A stretch of 64,000 bases of DNA from Secundilactobacillus yichangensis (GTDB lineage Bacteria > Bacillota > Bacilli > Lactobacillales > Lactobacillaceae). Position numbers and translations under genes: made by a program. This document shows, in pieces, positions 42,375-51,718 of the stretch. The notes beneath the pieces were generated by a model, which saw nothing but the letters and a program-made list of their open reading frames with translations, searched no databases and was not told the origin of the DNA. The stretch spans positions 108,292-172,291 of the forward strand of contig NZ_BOLK01000005.1 in assembly GCF_016861565.1 (NCBI RefSeq). Direction: 5' to 3'. Numbering within the stretch: position 1 is the stretch's first letter; each line of letters starts with the position of its first letter.

Positions 42375-43328
42375 ATGAAAGCTATCGTAATTGAAGAAGC
42401 AGGTGGTCCAGAAGTTTTGAAGTTAAAGGAAGTACCAACCCCAAAGGTGAAACCGGGCTGGAGTTTGGTTCGGGTTAAGGGCTTTGGCATCAACCATTCC
42501 GAAATCTATACTCGCAAAGGCGAATCACCAACCGTTAAGTTTCCACGGATCCTAGGTATTGAATGTGTTGGTGAAGTTGCTGACACTACGGATGCTAAAC
42601 GGCTGCCTGTTGGTCAGAAGGTTGCCAGCATCATGGGCGGCATGGGCCGTGAATTTGACGGCGGGTATGCCGAATACGCCTTATTGCCAAACGAGCAGAT
42701 CTACCCAGTGAACACCAACTTATCGTGGGCTGAACTGGCTGCCATTCCCGAAACCTACTTCACCGCTTATGGGTCGTTAAAGAACGCCCATATCGACCAA
42801 GCTAAAAGCTTGCTGGTTCGTGGTGCTACCAGTGGTGTTGGCAGTGCAGCAATTAAATTAGCTAAGGCCATGAATCCTGCCGTTACAATCAGTGGTAGTA
42901 CCCGTCATACGGAAAAATTTGATGAGCTGAAAGCCATCGGTTGCGATAACCCAGTTTTAGATAAAAGTAATCAAGTTCAAACAGAAGACCACTTCGATAC
43001 CATTGTTGAGTTAGTTGGTCCCGCAACGCTGAATGATTCGTTATCGCATCTCAATCAGTTCGGTTACTGCTGCATGACGGGTGGTTTAGGTGATCAATGG
43101 ACCGTGCCAGATTTCAGCGCGTTTGTCCTTCCAAACGGTGCCAGCTTGACGGTGTTTGAGTCTGGCGTGGCAAGCAGCTCTGAAGCGTTCAACGATATGT
43201 TAAACATCATCGAAACGCACCACATTGACGTAAAGCCAACGAAGACGTTTGATTTAGCCCATACCGGTGACGCACAGGCCGCACTAGAGGCCAGTGACAG
43301 CTTTGGTAAAATGGTGGTTCTGCCTTAA
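42375..43328 (+). CDS. Zinc-free medium-chain NAD(P)H dehydrogenase/quinone reductase
   Basis: A 317-residue MDR-superfamily oxidoreductase with a GroES-like domain (about 1-125) and Rossmann motif RGATSGVGSAAIKLAK. Zinc-binding Cys are missing, so it is of the quinone reductase/enone reductase type. It should reduce a quinone or reactive carbonyl with NADPH. ATG 42375 follows AAGGGAG. It forms an operon with the MarR gene and is probably derepressed by its own substrate. Confidence 0.88.
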   Translation: MKAIVIEEAGGPEVLKLKEVPTPKVKPGWSLVRVKGFGINHSEIYTRKGESPTVKFPRILGIECVGEVADTTDAKRLPVGQKVASIMGGMGREFDGGYAEYALLPNEQIYPVNTNLSWAELAAIPETYFTAYGSLKNAHIDQAKSLLVRGATSGVGSAAIKLAKAMNPAVTISGSTRHTEKFDELKAIGCDNPVLDKSNQVQTEDHFDTIVELVGPATLNDSLSHLNQFGYCCMTGGLGDQWTVPDFSAFVLPNGASLTVFESGVASSSEAFNDMLNIIETHHIDVKPTKTFDLAHTGDAQAALEASDSFGKMVVLP

Positions 43329-43342
43329 TAAGCCGGTTGCTA

Positions 43343-43432
43343 ATGCTGGCATTAACGATTGCTGGGGAGACTGATCCTGATTTGCCAGAAAACGGTTGGT
43401 CTCGACTGGAAGTGCCGGTGCCGTTAGCTTAA
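43343..43432 (+). CDS. Possible 29-residue ORF or gene remnant
   Basis: ATG 43343 opens 29 codons with protein-like content (GETDPDLPENGWSRLEVPVPLA) to TAA 43430-43432. There is no ribosome site and no family match. It could be the C-terminal leftover of another gene. A terminator follows. Confidence 0.25.
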   Translation: MLALTIAGETDPDLPENGWSRLEVPVPLA

Positions 43433-43446
43433 ATTTTAAATAGTCG

Positions 43447-43473
43447 AAAGGCTCGCGATTGCGAGCCTTTTTT
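43447..43473 (+). terminator. Terminator after the quinone reductase
   Basis: AAAGGCTCGC-GATT-GCGAGCCTTTTTT. Confidence 0.9.
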
Positions 43474-43561
43474 GTGAAAATAGTTTAATTTACCCGATAA
43501 ATGTTTTACGCTATGGGTGTAATTATTGATAAAAACAGGTACTAGCAAAGGAGTTATTTTC

Positions 43562-44104
43562 ATGCCAAAGACTTACCGCTTGCAACTTGGTCCACTTGTC
43601 CGTGATTTGCCGGTGATGGCGCTGCCCAATGGGGTGACGATCGCGTCGTTTGTTCTGCTAGGTGATGCTGAACTGACTCATTTAGCGGCTGAAAGATTGA
43701 ACGAAAAGGTGCGGGAAACTAATTTTGATTATTTTGTGACGGTAGAAAGTAAAGGGATTCCGTTAGCTCAGGAGATGACCTGGCTAAGCGGTAGGAAGCG
43801 GTACTTTGTGCTGCGTAAGGCAATTAAGGATTACATGGTTTCACCGCTTACCGTACCAGTGGAGGCCATTACTACCTCAGCAAGTCAGCAGTTGGTTTTG
43901 GATGGCACGGATGCTGCCAAACTGAAGGGTAAGCGTGTGATCATTGTGGATGATGTGATCAGTTCAGGCGGTTCGTTGCAGGCAGCTGAACAGTTACTGA
44001 CGAAAGCAGGTGCTACAGTGGTTAACCGGCTAGCGGTGTTGGCTGAGGGCTCGGCGAAAGACCGTAATGATATTGGGTATTTAGGCATACTGCCGTTATT
44101 TTGA
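43562..44104 (+). CDS. Purine phosphoribosyltransferase (Apt/Xpt-like)
   Basis: A 180-residue type I PRTase with the PRPP loop VIIVDDVISSGGSL and the TVESKGIPLAQEM flexible-loop region of adenine/xanthine PRTases. It should salvage a purine base to a nucleotide. It differs from standard Apt by sequence outside the motif, so the base cannot be fixed. ATG 43562 follows AAAGGAG. It is a single gene with a terminator behind it. Confidence 0.85.
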   Translation: MPKTYRLQLGPLVRDLPVMALPNGVTIASFVLLGDAELTHLAAERLNEKVRETNFDYFVTVESKGIPLAQEMTWLSGRKRYFVLRKAIKDYMVSPLTVPVEAITTSASQQLVLDGTDAAKLKGKRVIIVDDVISSGGSLQAAEQLLTKAGATVVNRLAVLAEGSAKDRNDIGYLGILPLF

Positions 44105-44119
44105 ATGATTATTTGAGGG

Positions 44120-44149
44120 ATGTACTTTTTAGGGTACATTCTTTTTTTT
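44120..44149 (+). terminator. Terminator after the phosphoribosyltransferase
   Basis: ATGTAC-TTTTTAGG-GTACAT followed by TCTTTTTTTT. The next ~195 bases to the aminotransferase start hold a candidate -10 (TATAAT, 44208-44213) and no gene. Confidence 0.75.
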
Positions 44150-44345
44150 GATTAAAATTTGATTGGAATAGCAGCTGGAAATAGTTCTGAAATACTGCTA
44201 TATTTAGTATAATGATGAGCAATCGTAACCGTTATAGCTAACTTAATCACTATTTAATAATGGGCGGTTGCTAATGCTAAGCAGAATAGATCAAAATATG
44301 ATCATGTTAATTGGTGTACATAAGTCACTTGGAGGTGTCGGTTTT

Positions 44346-45518
44346 ATGGAAATAGATGAACTCAACCCGGATGTTTTGGCAGTTAAGCCATCAGCGTTAC
44401 GGGCATTTGATCACGAAATTAGTGAGGATCCCGATATGGTTAAGCTCACACTTGGTGAACCGGACTTTAATGTCCCAGAGCATATTAAGCAGGCGGCCAT
44501 TGATTCAATCAATGCCGATCAGTCGCATTATCCCTATTATTGGGGGATTCAGGAGTTACGTGAGGCTGCCTCAACCTATTACCGTGATAAATTCGGCTAT
44601 CAGTATTCAGCAGATCAAATTGTTTGTACCGTTGGGGCTACCGAAGGCTTAGCAGCAACTTTCAAGACGCTTTTTCATCCTGGTGACGGGGTTTTGATTC
44701 CGGCGCCAGCCTATCCCGTTTATAAGGCTTTGGCGGTCATCAACCATCTGGTACCAATCATGGTGGATACCACTGGCACCGGATGCATTCTGACACCTCA
44801 AGAAGTGACAGACACGATTGCGGCACATTCGGATGTGAAGATCAAGGGGGTTGTTATTACTGATCCGTCTAATCCAACTGGCGTGGCATATTCGAAGGAA
44901 CAACTGTCAGCTCTAGTACCAGTATTTCGTGACCATCAGATTTGGATCATCAGTGATGAAATATACGGTGAATTGACTTATGGAGTGAAGCATTACTCAC
45001 TATCCCAATGGCTGCCTGAACAGACGATTATTATCAATGGTCTGTCTAAATCTCATGCTATGACTGGCTGGCGGATTGGCTTCGTGTTTGGCCCGGCCGG
45101 GGTGATCGACCAGATTGCCAAAGCGCACCAGTTCCAGGTCACCACGCCGACTTCAATCGTTCAATACGCGGCGGTTGAAGCACTGACACACGGTCAAAAT
45201 GACGCGGCTGCCATGCGAAAAGTTTACGAACAGCGTTGTAAGTACCTGACCGATTCATTGACCAAGTTAGGGATGTCGTACGTCGAGCCAAAAGGTGCTT
45301 TCTATGTTTTCGCGAAAATTCCAAAAGCCTGTCACCAAGAAAGCTTTGCCTTCGCACGTCAATTAGCGAGAACCTACCATGTCGGACTGATGCCGGGAAC
45401 GCCATTTGGTGATCCGCAAGCGCTGCGCATCAGTTATGCTTCCAGTAACGAAAATCTTCACGTGGCAGTAGACGCGTTAACTAAGGAGCTTACCAGGGTT
45501 GGCGCGCTAGTTAAGTAG
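44346..45518 (+). CDS. Class I/II aminotransferase (PatA/aspartate-type)
   Basis: A 390-residue PLP enzyme of fold type I. It shows LTLGEPDFNVPEHI, TVGATEGLA, DPSNPTGVAYS, SDEIYGELTY and the PLP-Lys motif INGLSKSHAMTGWRIGF. This pattern fits aromatic/diaminopimelate-type aminotransferases such as PatA or AraT. Substrate not resolvable. ATG 44346 follows TTGGAGG; an in-frame TTG at 44268 extends through unrelated leader sequence. Confidence 0.9.
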   Translation: MEIDELNPDVLAVKPSALRAFDHEISEDPDMVKLTLGEPDFNVPEHIKQAAIDSINADQSHYPYYWGIQELREAASTYYRDKFGYQYSADQIVCTVGATEGLAATFKTLFHPGDGVLIPAPAYPVYKALAVINHLVPIMVDTTGTGCILTPQEVTDTIAAHSDVKIKGVVITDPSNPTGVAYSKEQLSALVPVFRDHQIWIISDEIYGELTYGVKHYSLSQWLPEQTIIINGLSKSHAMTGWRIGFVFGPAGVIDQIAKAHQFQVTTPTSIVQYAAVEALTHGQNDAAAMRKVYEQRCKYLTDSLTKLGMSYVEPKGAFYVFAKIPKACHQESFAFARQLARTYHVGLMPGTPFGDPQALRISYASSNENLHVAVDALTKELTRVGALVK

Positions 45519-45588
45519 AATTAAAGTGTTAAGCGTGCAGGTCCTAGAGCACCGAGCAGTTGCCGGAACCACGCGTTTCTTTCATTAA

Positions 45589-45628
45589 AAATATCCCGTA
45601 ACTGCTGCATAACAGTTGCGGGATATTT
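45589..45628. terminator. Bidirectional terminator
   Basis: AAATATCCCGTAACTG pairs with CAGTTGCGGGATATTT between convergent genes. Confidence 0.9.
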
Positions 45629-45631
45629 GGT

Positions 45632-46534
45632 TTATTCAGCTTTTAAAAATGAATCTTGTTCGTATAATGGGTTAGGATAAGTGTAGAAGCCTTCACCGGA
45701 TTCAACGCCAAGGTGGCCATCGTCGACCATTGCCTTGATCATGTCCATAGCCTTGATCAAATCGGTATTGTTTGATTCTTTCGCTAGAACTGAGTGGATA
45801 TTGTATTCAGTTCGCAGTCCAACGTGGTCCATAATAGCGAAGGGACCCATTGGCGCACCAGTAGCCTTCATCCAGGTTTGGTCGATGGTGTGCGGATCGG
45901 CAACGCCACGGGCCCAAAGAGTTAGACTAGCGTCCAGATAAGGATCCAAAATGGAATTCAGGATGTAGCGCGGCTGTTCTTTTTTAAGTTTGATTGGCAG
46001 CATGCCGATTTCTTTAGCAAATTCGACTACGGTATCGTAGATATTCGAATCGGTTTTAGGTGAGCCCATGATTTCAGCAGTGTTGTTTTTCCAAACTTCG
46101 TTGGCAAAGTGGAGGTTCAAGAATTGTGCTGGCCGACCAGTATCTGCCATGAACTGGCTTGGTACCAGCGTGGAGGAGTTACTGGCAAAGATCGTTTTAG
46201 CCGGCGCAATGGCCGATAGTTGAACGTAAAAATCATGCTTAATTTGCGGCCTCTCGGGGATCGCTTCAATGATAATATCAGCATCCTTCACAGCTGCTTT
46301 TAAGTCGGCAGTATATGAGATTCGGGATAGGCCCTCAGCAAAGGCTTGCGCTGAAGTGCCTAAATCACGTTTATAGCTTGGCTGTAAACCAGCAATACGT
46401 GACTTGGCTTTCTCAATCGCTTGGTCGTTGATGTCGTAGACGGTGACTTGCTTGCCGCGGTAAGCACATTGGTAAGCAATTTGGCTGCCCAAAACGCCGG
46501 AACCGGCTACAGTTACATTGGTAATGCTTGTCAT
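45632..46534 (-). CDS. 3-hydroxyacyl-CoA dehydrogenase
   Basis: A 300-residue NAD-dependent dehydrogenase: Rossmann motif VAGSGVLGSQIAYQCAYRG, DIIIEAIPE, FASNSSTL, the catalytic His region NLHFANEVWKNNTAEI and a C-terminal helical domain (TGAPMGPFAIMDHVGL). It oxidises 3-hydroxyacyl-CoA or a 3-hydroxy acid. No beta-oxidation genes are nearby, so a hydroxy acid substrate is also possible. AAGGAGACC lies before ATG 46534. Monocistronic. Confidence 0.88.
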   Translation of the reverse strand: MTSITNVTVAGSGVLGSQIAYQCAYRGKQVTVYDINDQAIEKAKSRIAGLQPSYKRDLGTSAQAFAEGLSRISYTADLKAAVKDADIIIEAIPERPQIKHDFYVQLSAIAPAKTIFASNSSTLVPSQFMADTGRPAQFLNLHFANEVWKNNTAEIMGSPKTDSNIYDTVVEFAKEIGMLPIKLKKEQPRYILNSILDPYLDASLTLWARGVADPHTIDQTWMKATGAPMGPFAIMDHVGLRTEYNIHSVLAKESNNTDLIKAMDMIKAMVDDGHLGVESGEGFYTYPNPLYEQDSFLKAE

Positions 46535-46747
46535 GGTCAGGTCTCCTTAAAATTAAAAAAGTTATTTTTGACTATGCCAAGTATAATTTGGAAGCGATTT
46601 CAAAGTCAAAGAATATGGCTATTTAAAGCTAAAAATGGGATGAAATAACTAATATGTTTGATAAATAATAGCGATTAATTTCCGTGAAGTAAAATACTGT
46701 CGGCACTATGGTATATTTGGCACAACTGGACAGGAGGTGCGATAGGA

Positions 46748-47365
46748 ATGAAGGCTGAAAACCTTAAAACGATCAGAACGAGCCAACGCCAGCTTGGTTT
46801 AACTAATCGTGCGTTGATTAAACTAATTGGGCTGGCACCGGCGGATGAAAAACGATTTTTCGCGGGACAATTCAATGAGGCTGCCTATGCTTCTATGAAT
46901 CAAATCCTGACGACTATAAAAGCTCATTTAGTGTCGCAATCAGTTCCGCTGTCAGCTTATCTGCAGCAGCTACGTGCGCTGCCACTACATAATATTTTTC
47001 TCCGCAATCGGTATGCGTTCTGGCTGGCTAATTTTATTGAGGCCGGTGGCACCGCAACTGATCTGGTTCAGGACGCGAAACAAAACGGTTGTGACGTGAT
47101 TAAACAAATTGTCTGGAGTAGCAATTTACTGACCAGTACTGCTGGAGCGGCTCATTTGAAGAAGCATCAAAAACAGCTGGTGCCATTATCGGATGAAGAA
47201 TACCAAACAATTAGAAAAGTAATGAAACGGTTCTCAACTGCTTCACCACTGTTTTTCTTTAGTTTAGAACAGCTTTATAAGAATGGCCTGATTGAAGAAT
47301 CAACTAAATTACAGCAATATTATGACAAGAATGCATGGTGCATCAATGTTGATGAATTAAGTTGA
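46748..47365 (+). CDS. Hypothetical protein, 205 residues
   Basis: No family recognised. The first ~35 residues (TIRTSQRQLGLTNRALIKLIG) could be a divergent HTH; the rest is helical without membrane segments or signal peptide. CAGGAGG lies 9 bases before ATG 46748, and a promoter-like TATATT and TGGCAC region lies upstream, so the gene is probably real. It stands alone between the dehydrogenase and the wall protein gene. Confidence 0.6.
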   Translation: MKAENLKTIRTSQRQLGLTNRALIKLIGLAPADEKRFFAGQFNEAAYASMNQILTTIKAHLVSQSVPLSAYLQQLRALPLHNIFLRNRYAFWLANFIEAGGTATDLVQDAKQNGCDVIKQIVWSSNLLTSTAGAAHLKKHQKQLVPLSDEEYQTIRKVMKRFSTASPLFFFSLEQLYKNGLIEESTKLQQYYDKNAWCINVDELS

Positions 47366-47616
47366 GTAAGTTAAAAAACTTTGTCTATGTCTATCGTTTA
47401 AAATAGTTAAATTTAATTGTTTTGAGGAAAGTCCTTCCATTTTGCGATAAATATATTAAAATGGGGTTAATCAAAGGTTAATGAATTATTTAGACTTGTT
47501 TTGCAGGGATAACGAGTTACAGATTGGAATAAGGTTTCGTTAAATAATACATTACTTTTGGGGAAAATTTTATTTAATTGATTCTGCATCAGTGATTACT
47601 CTAGGGGGGGAGAAAC

Positions 47617-50034
47617 ATGAAGTATGATGAAATGAATCAAAAGCGTCAGTGCCTTCTTCAGGATGAGAGGAAACTGGCGTATCACGTGAAGCTGTATAAG
47701 GCCGGAAAGCTTTGGATAGTTGCAGGTATGACTACTGCAGTTTTGGGAATTGCGGTGTTAATGGGAACGCCAGTAGCTAGTGCGCAAACAGCACCAACAA
47801 GTACCGCTGTGACAAACACGGTACCGGCTAGCACAACTGTGAAAGATACAGCATCAACTAATAATGTACCGGCAGAAACATCTGAAGCCGTGAAGCCGGC
47901 AGCAAACGGCAACAGTACGTCTGCTGATCAGCTTAAGAGCAGCAATCCACAACAGACAGCATCAGCAACGACGCCGGCTAAGACCACGGCTGTTAATAAC
48001 GGTTCAAGTACAGTTAAGTCAACAAGTGGTAACGTTGCGACTGTCACACCTAAAGTGACAAACTTAGGAAACGCAGACAGTAGTCAAATTGCCCAAGCTA
48101 AGGCAACCGCCAGCGCCCAGTATGCCCAAACTGGACAACCGCAAGTTGTAACGGCAACATCAGCGACTACGCCAAAAGCTGCAGTGACTGGGCAGGTGAC
48201 GATTCAATATCTGGATAAGGACACTAACCAGCCAATTGACTTTAACAGTAAAAACTCTTCACTTCCTATTCTTAAGCCGACTCAAATTAACGGCAGCTAT
48301 ATCGCTCAAACAACGGCACCTGTGGCTGATTTTGGTCAGCTGAAAGTTCCAACTAAGGTTGCTCAGGCTGAAATCGCTGGCTATAAATTTGTGGGCAATG
48401 ATACGACCAATCTCAATTTTGCACCCCTAGGCCAAGCAGCAACGCCGATTAAAGCTTACTATGAGAAACTGGCACCCGTTTATATTAATTACGTGAACGA
48501 GGATGATCCGTCTGATGTCCTTTTTCAAATGGAATTTGAAGCACAGGATACGGATGGTTTCATTGGCGGTGGTGCAGAGTATAGCTTTAACCTTATACCA
48601 ACTTTCAACGGTTACACCTATGATGAGCAAAAAACTCAGGCGACTAACGCATTGGAGGGAAACGGTTTTAAGTCACTCGATGAAACTGATCAAAAGCCGG
48701 TCATTTTAAATGTCTATTATAAGAAGTCGGCTTCTGATTCCAATCCAGGTCCAGGAGCACTGTATATTGCCCATACTGTTTTGAATGCAAGCGATGTAGC
48801 GGACGCTTCGGATAAGACTAAATCTGGTGTCGCGTATACCCATGTGGTACTTACCGAAGCTGCAAGGACCAATCCAGTGAATGGTGATGGCACGACTATG
48901 AACGGTTATGGGGTCCTTCAGTATCCTAATTACACGATAGTAGGGACAACTGGTCTGAATAGCGACGATCGTCCCGACATAGCGGCATGGGTAGACTATA
49001 TTCCTAACCAACCCGTTGAAGTTGTCTTTCTGGATGATTCAACTGGGCAAGTTATTCAGCAAGAGCCGTATACTGGAGCGACTGATGGGACAGATAACGG
49101 TTTTGACCCTGAAAATGGTAAATTACCATCTGGGCAATACAATACAGCAGATGTTAATACGGCAGTTCAGCCAACGCTGGAGCGAAAAGGTTACGAATTT
49201 ACGAACAAAGTATACGGCCAGTCAACCGGTACCTATGATGCCATGCACAGAATCGTTTACTACATCTACACGCCAAAAATGGATGTTAACTATGTTCCAG
49301 TGACTCGAGTAATTAACTTTACCAGCTCGGATGGCAGTGTGAACATGGATCCAGTGACTCAGACGGTTTGGTACAAAAAGCAGACTAACTCAGTTACCGG
49401 TAAGTCAGGTTACACACCTCAAAATGGTTACGATCAATATGTCATTCCAACTATTCCGGGTTACTCAGCAACTATTAGTGGCCAGCCAGCGACAGTGGTG
49501 GCACAAGAAGGGTTACCCGCAACTACCGGCATGCCGAATAATGAGAGGGTAACTGTTAACTATGATAAGCTGCCTACTGAATATGGCGGTGGGACACCGG
49601 GTACGCCGATTGAGCCAAGCGCTCCAACTACACCAACCGACGTGCTTGGGAAAGTGCCTACGCCACCAACCAATGATGGCACGACAAAAGTCACTACTGA
49701 CAATAAAGTGCCAACGCCGCCAACAGGAAAGAGCGGGAAGACCACGGTTACAACTGGTACAAATCATGGTACGGCTGTATCAACCAATAATGGTTCACGG
49801 ACTCAAACTGGTGTCGCAACGACCATTAGCGCAGCTCAAGGGACGCAGGCTGGTGCTGCAACCACGGTAAGTGCTGTTCAGGGGTCACAACAAGCCAGCG
49901 TAGAGTCTTCAACTACAAAGAGCGGTCAATTACCCCAAACAAATGAACCTCATAACGGTGCTTTGAGTATGCTAGGCGTTGCGTTGATGTCAATGTTAGG
50001 ATTTTTAGGAATTAAAAAGAAGCGTCGCGACTGA
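47617..50034 (+). CDS. LPxTG wall-anchored protein with KxYKxGKxW signal peptide and MucBP-like domains
   Basis: An 805-residue adhesin-like surface protein. The signal peptide carries KLYKAGKLW (KxYKxGKxW type) and a hydrophobic core ending PVASA (about residue 57). A Thr/Ser/Ala-rich stalk follows (about 58-195), then MucBP-like units (GQVTIQYLDKDTNQPID; APVYINYVNEDDPSD; QPVEVVFLDDSTGQVI). Next come a Pro/Thr repeat region with duplicated KVPTPPT (about 680-720) and a C-terminal sortase signal LPQTNE-hydrophobic-KKKRRD. It is probably bound to the wall and binds mucin or plant matrix. AGGGGGGAG precedes the ATG. The ~250 bases upstream are AT-rich promoter region without a gene. Confidence 0.92.
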   Translation: MKYDEMNQKRQCLLQDERKLAYHVKLYKAGKLWIVAGMTTAVLGIAVLMGTPVASAQTAPTSTAVTNTVPASTTVKDTASTNNVPAETSEAVKPAANGNSTSADQLKSSNPQQTASATTPAKTTAVNNGSSTVKSTSGNVATVTPKVTNLGNADSSQIAQAKATASAQYAQTGQPQVVTATSATTPKAAVTGQVTIQYLDKDTNQPIDFNSKNSSLPILKPTQINGSYIAQTTAPVADFGQLKVPTKVAQAEIAGYKFVGNDTTNLNFAPLGQAATPIKAYYEKLAPVYINYVNEDDPSDVLFQMEFEAQDTDGFIGGGAEYSFNLIPTFNGYTYDEQKTQATNALEGNGFKSLDETDQKPVILNVYYKKSASDSNPGPGALYIAHTVLNASDVADASDKTKSGVAYTHVVLTEAARTNPVNGDGTTMNGYGVLQYPNYTIVGTTGLNSDDRPDIAAWVDYIPNQPVEVVFLDDSTGQVIQQEPYTGATDGTDNGFDPENGKLPSGQYNTADVNTAVQPTLERKGYEFTNKVYGQSTGTYDAMHRIVYYIYTPKMDVNYVPVTRVINFTSSDGSVNMDPVTQTVWYKKQTNSVTGKSGYTPQNGYDQYVIPTIPGYSATISGQPATVVAQEGLPATTGMPNNERVTVNYDKLPTEYGGGTPGTPIEPSAPTTPTDVLGKVPTPPTNDGTTKVTTDNKVPTPPTGKSGKTTVTTGTNHGTAVSTNNGSRTQTGVATTISAAQGTQAGAATTVSAVQGSQQASVESSTTKSGQLPQTNEPHNGALSMLGVALMSMLGFLGIKKKRRD

Positions 50035-50086
50035 TCACTTGCGGTATTGAGGAAGCTGTGACACAACTCGATAGATTTCAGAATAT

Positions 50087-50141
50087 AACACCAAAAGACG
50101 TCATTCCGATGGGTTTTATCGGGGTGGCGTCTTTTGGTGTT
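50087..50141 (+). terminator. Terminator after the wall protein
   Basis: AACACCAAAAGACG pairs with CGTCTTTTGGTGTT; the inner part pairs further (TCATTCCGAT...ATCGGGGTGG). From 50145 to 50280 nothing else is seen. Confidence 0.85.
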
Positions 50142-50284
50142 ATATGGCCGGAATGAGTTGTGGAACAGGTTAAGGCTATATTCAAGTAATGAACTGCAGC
50201 AAATTTTAGGATGTGTTTGAGTCGAGCGATTAAATTAAATCCTTGTCGATATAGGCTTATGTCACATGTCCTCTTTTATACAAT

Positions 50285-51412
50285 CTACGATTTAATTGTT
50301 TCCATAAAATTGCTTAATTTGTTTAATCCATTTTGCAGTTCTTCGCTCTCAAAGGCGTAACCGATCCGTAAAGTATGTTCCACGTCGAATTCAGCTCCTG
50401 GTACCAAGAGTACACCAGTTTGTTTAAATAATTGGTCGCAGAACTGTTCACTTGGCAGGTCGAAGTCGTAGTGCAGCAAAGCCGTAGTACCCGCTTGAGG
50501 TTTGACCCAGCTGATATGTTCTTGTGAGTCCGTCCAGTCGCTTAAAATGGCTAAGTTCTTCCGCACGATACCGCGGTTCCGTTTGAGTAAATCATCCTTA
50601 TGGTCAAGGGCGACTTCAGCGACCATTTCGTCCAGTACGCCGCAGCTGATGGTGTTGTAATCACGGTGTGACAAAATCGTTTGCATGAAGGCTTCGTCGT
50701 GAGTAGCGCCCCAGCCTAACCGCAAACCAGCTAGTGAGAAGACCTTTGACATACTGCTGGTGGAGATGCCCTTGTCATACAGGTCAATGATGGAAGGTGA
50801 ATAGTCGTCGGTTTGGGTTAAGTGACGGTAGACTTCGTCACAGAGGATGTAGGCGTCCACGGATTTGGCTACGTCAATGATCCGTTGCAGATGTTCTTGG
50901 GGCATCAAGGAGCCTGAAGGGTTGTCGGGGTTATTGAGCACGATCAATTTAGTTTTGTTGTTTACTAGTGCTTTTAATTGGTCGATGTCAGGTAAGTAGT
51001 CGTTTTCGGGCTTCAGGGCTAATAAGCGCACTGTAGCGCCGATGGCCTCCGGAATGGATTGCAGCTGCTGGTAAGTGGGGGTAACGACCACCACTTCATC
51101 GCCGGGTTCAACTAAAGTGGTTAATGCCAGACTGTTAGCACCAATGGCACCGTGGGTGGTGACCACGTTTTTGGGATCTAGATTTTGGTAGAGCTGTGTG
51201 ATACCGGCGCGTAATTCGGGGGCACCCACGATGTCGCCATAGGTCAGCCGGGTATTCAGCATTTTTTCGGTAAAGGCTTTTTCGTCAGTTTGCGTTAAGT
51301 CCAATAAAGCATGCAGTGATAGTGGAGAGACACAAGTTTCACCCAAATTATAGGTAGCGTTGGTTTCGTATTCGTTCATCCATTGTTCAACACCAAAGGT
51401 TTTCATTTTCAT
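50285..51412 (-). CDS. Class I/II aminotransferase behind an attenuator-like leader
   Basis: A 375-residue PLP-dependent fold type I enzyme: TTHGAIGANSLAL, LNNPDNPSGSL, LCDEVYRHL and the PLP-Lys region SMSKVFSLAGLRLGW, then the C-terminal Arg in LRIGYAFE. It resembles a branch of aminotransferases of unknown substrate in lactobacilli. ATG 51412 follows GAGGAGG. A structured leader with a probable terminator lies upstream on the same strand (51443-51560), so it is likely controlled by attenuation. Confidence 0.85.
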   Translation of the reverse strand: MKMKTFGVEQWMNEYETNATYNLGETCVSPLSLHALLDLTQTDEKAFTEKMLNTRLTYGDIVGAPELRAGITQLYQNLDPKNVVTTHGAIGANSLALTTLVEPGDEVVVVTPTYQQLQSIPEAIGATVRLLALKPENDYLPDIDQLKALVNNKTKLIVLNNPDNPSGSLMPQEHLQRIIDVAKSVDAYILCDEVYRHLTQTDDYSPSIIDLYDKGISTSSMSKVFSLAGLRLGWGATHDEAFMQTILSHRDYNTISCGVLDEMVAEVALDHKDDLLKRNRGIVRKNLAILSDWTDSQEHISWVKPQAGTTALLHYDFDLPSEQFCDQLFKQTGVLLVPGAEFDVEHTLRIGYAFESEELQNGLNKLSNFMETIKS

Positions 51413-51442
51413 AATTTGTTCCTCCTCTAAAATGTTTAAAGG

Positions 51443-51560
51443 AAAAAAGGTACCCACCATTCAACCCTTGTAACGCTTTACAGCGCCGTACCTACGGGTA
51501 GAATAATGAATACCTTCATTCTTATAGTCTGGTATATCCGGTGACATACCGACCAAGTTT
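51443..51560 (-). promoter_or_regulatory. Structured leader RNA with terminator, unassigned class
   Basis: On the minus strand the leader folds as a 5' hairpin (GTCGGTAT...ATATACCAGAC), then AATGAA-GGTA-TTCATT. Next come CTACCCGT, able to pair with GTGGGTA, and a stem AGGTAC...GTACCT followed by TTTTTT (complement of 51443-51448). The inner GGCGCT-GTAA-AGCG hairpin sits in that stem. The end TGGTGGGTACC resembles but does not equal the T-box TGGGTGGTACC, and no T-box stem I motifs are present. I cannot match it to a known riboswitch. Confidence 0.55.
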
Positions 51561-51718
51561 GTTTAATTGGAATGAGTCTAGCATGGCTTCATTTAAAAGT
51601 CAATTAGCATTTTAAACTTTGTACACAATAAAATTTTCTGTCATTCGTTGCGAGTTGCTAGCAAATTGAAATTATCTACGATAAACTATTGCCAAGAATA
51701 ATATTCGGGGGGATTTAT

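Noticed and set aside
48706..49011. Minus-strand open frames inside the wall-protein genes (also 47682-47912, 49513-49767, 61843-62118, 63259-63447)
   Set aside because: Low-complexity shadows of repetitive Thr/Ala/Ser/Asn codons without ribosome sites.
51443..51560. Call as T-box
   Set aside because: The TGGTGGGTACC end differs from the T-box core and the stem I motifs (AGTA, AGAGAG/GGTG) are absent.
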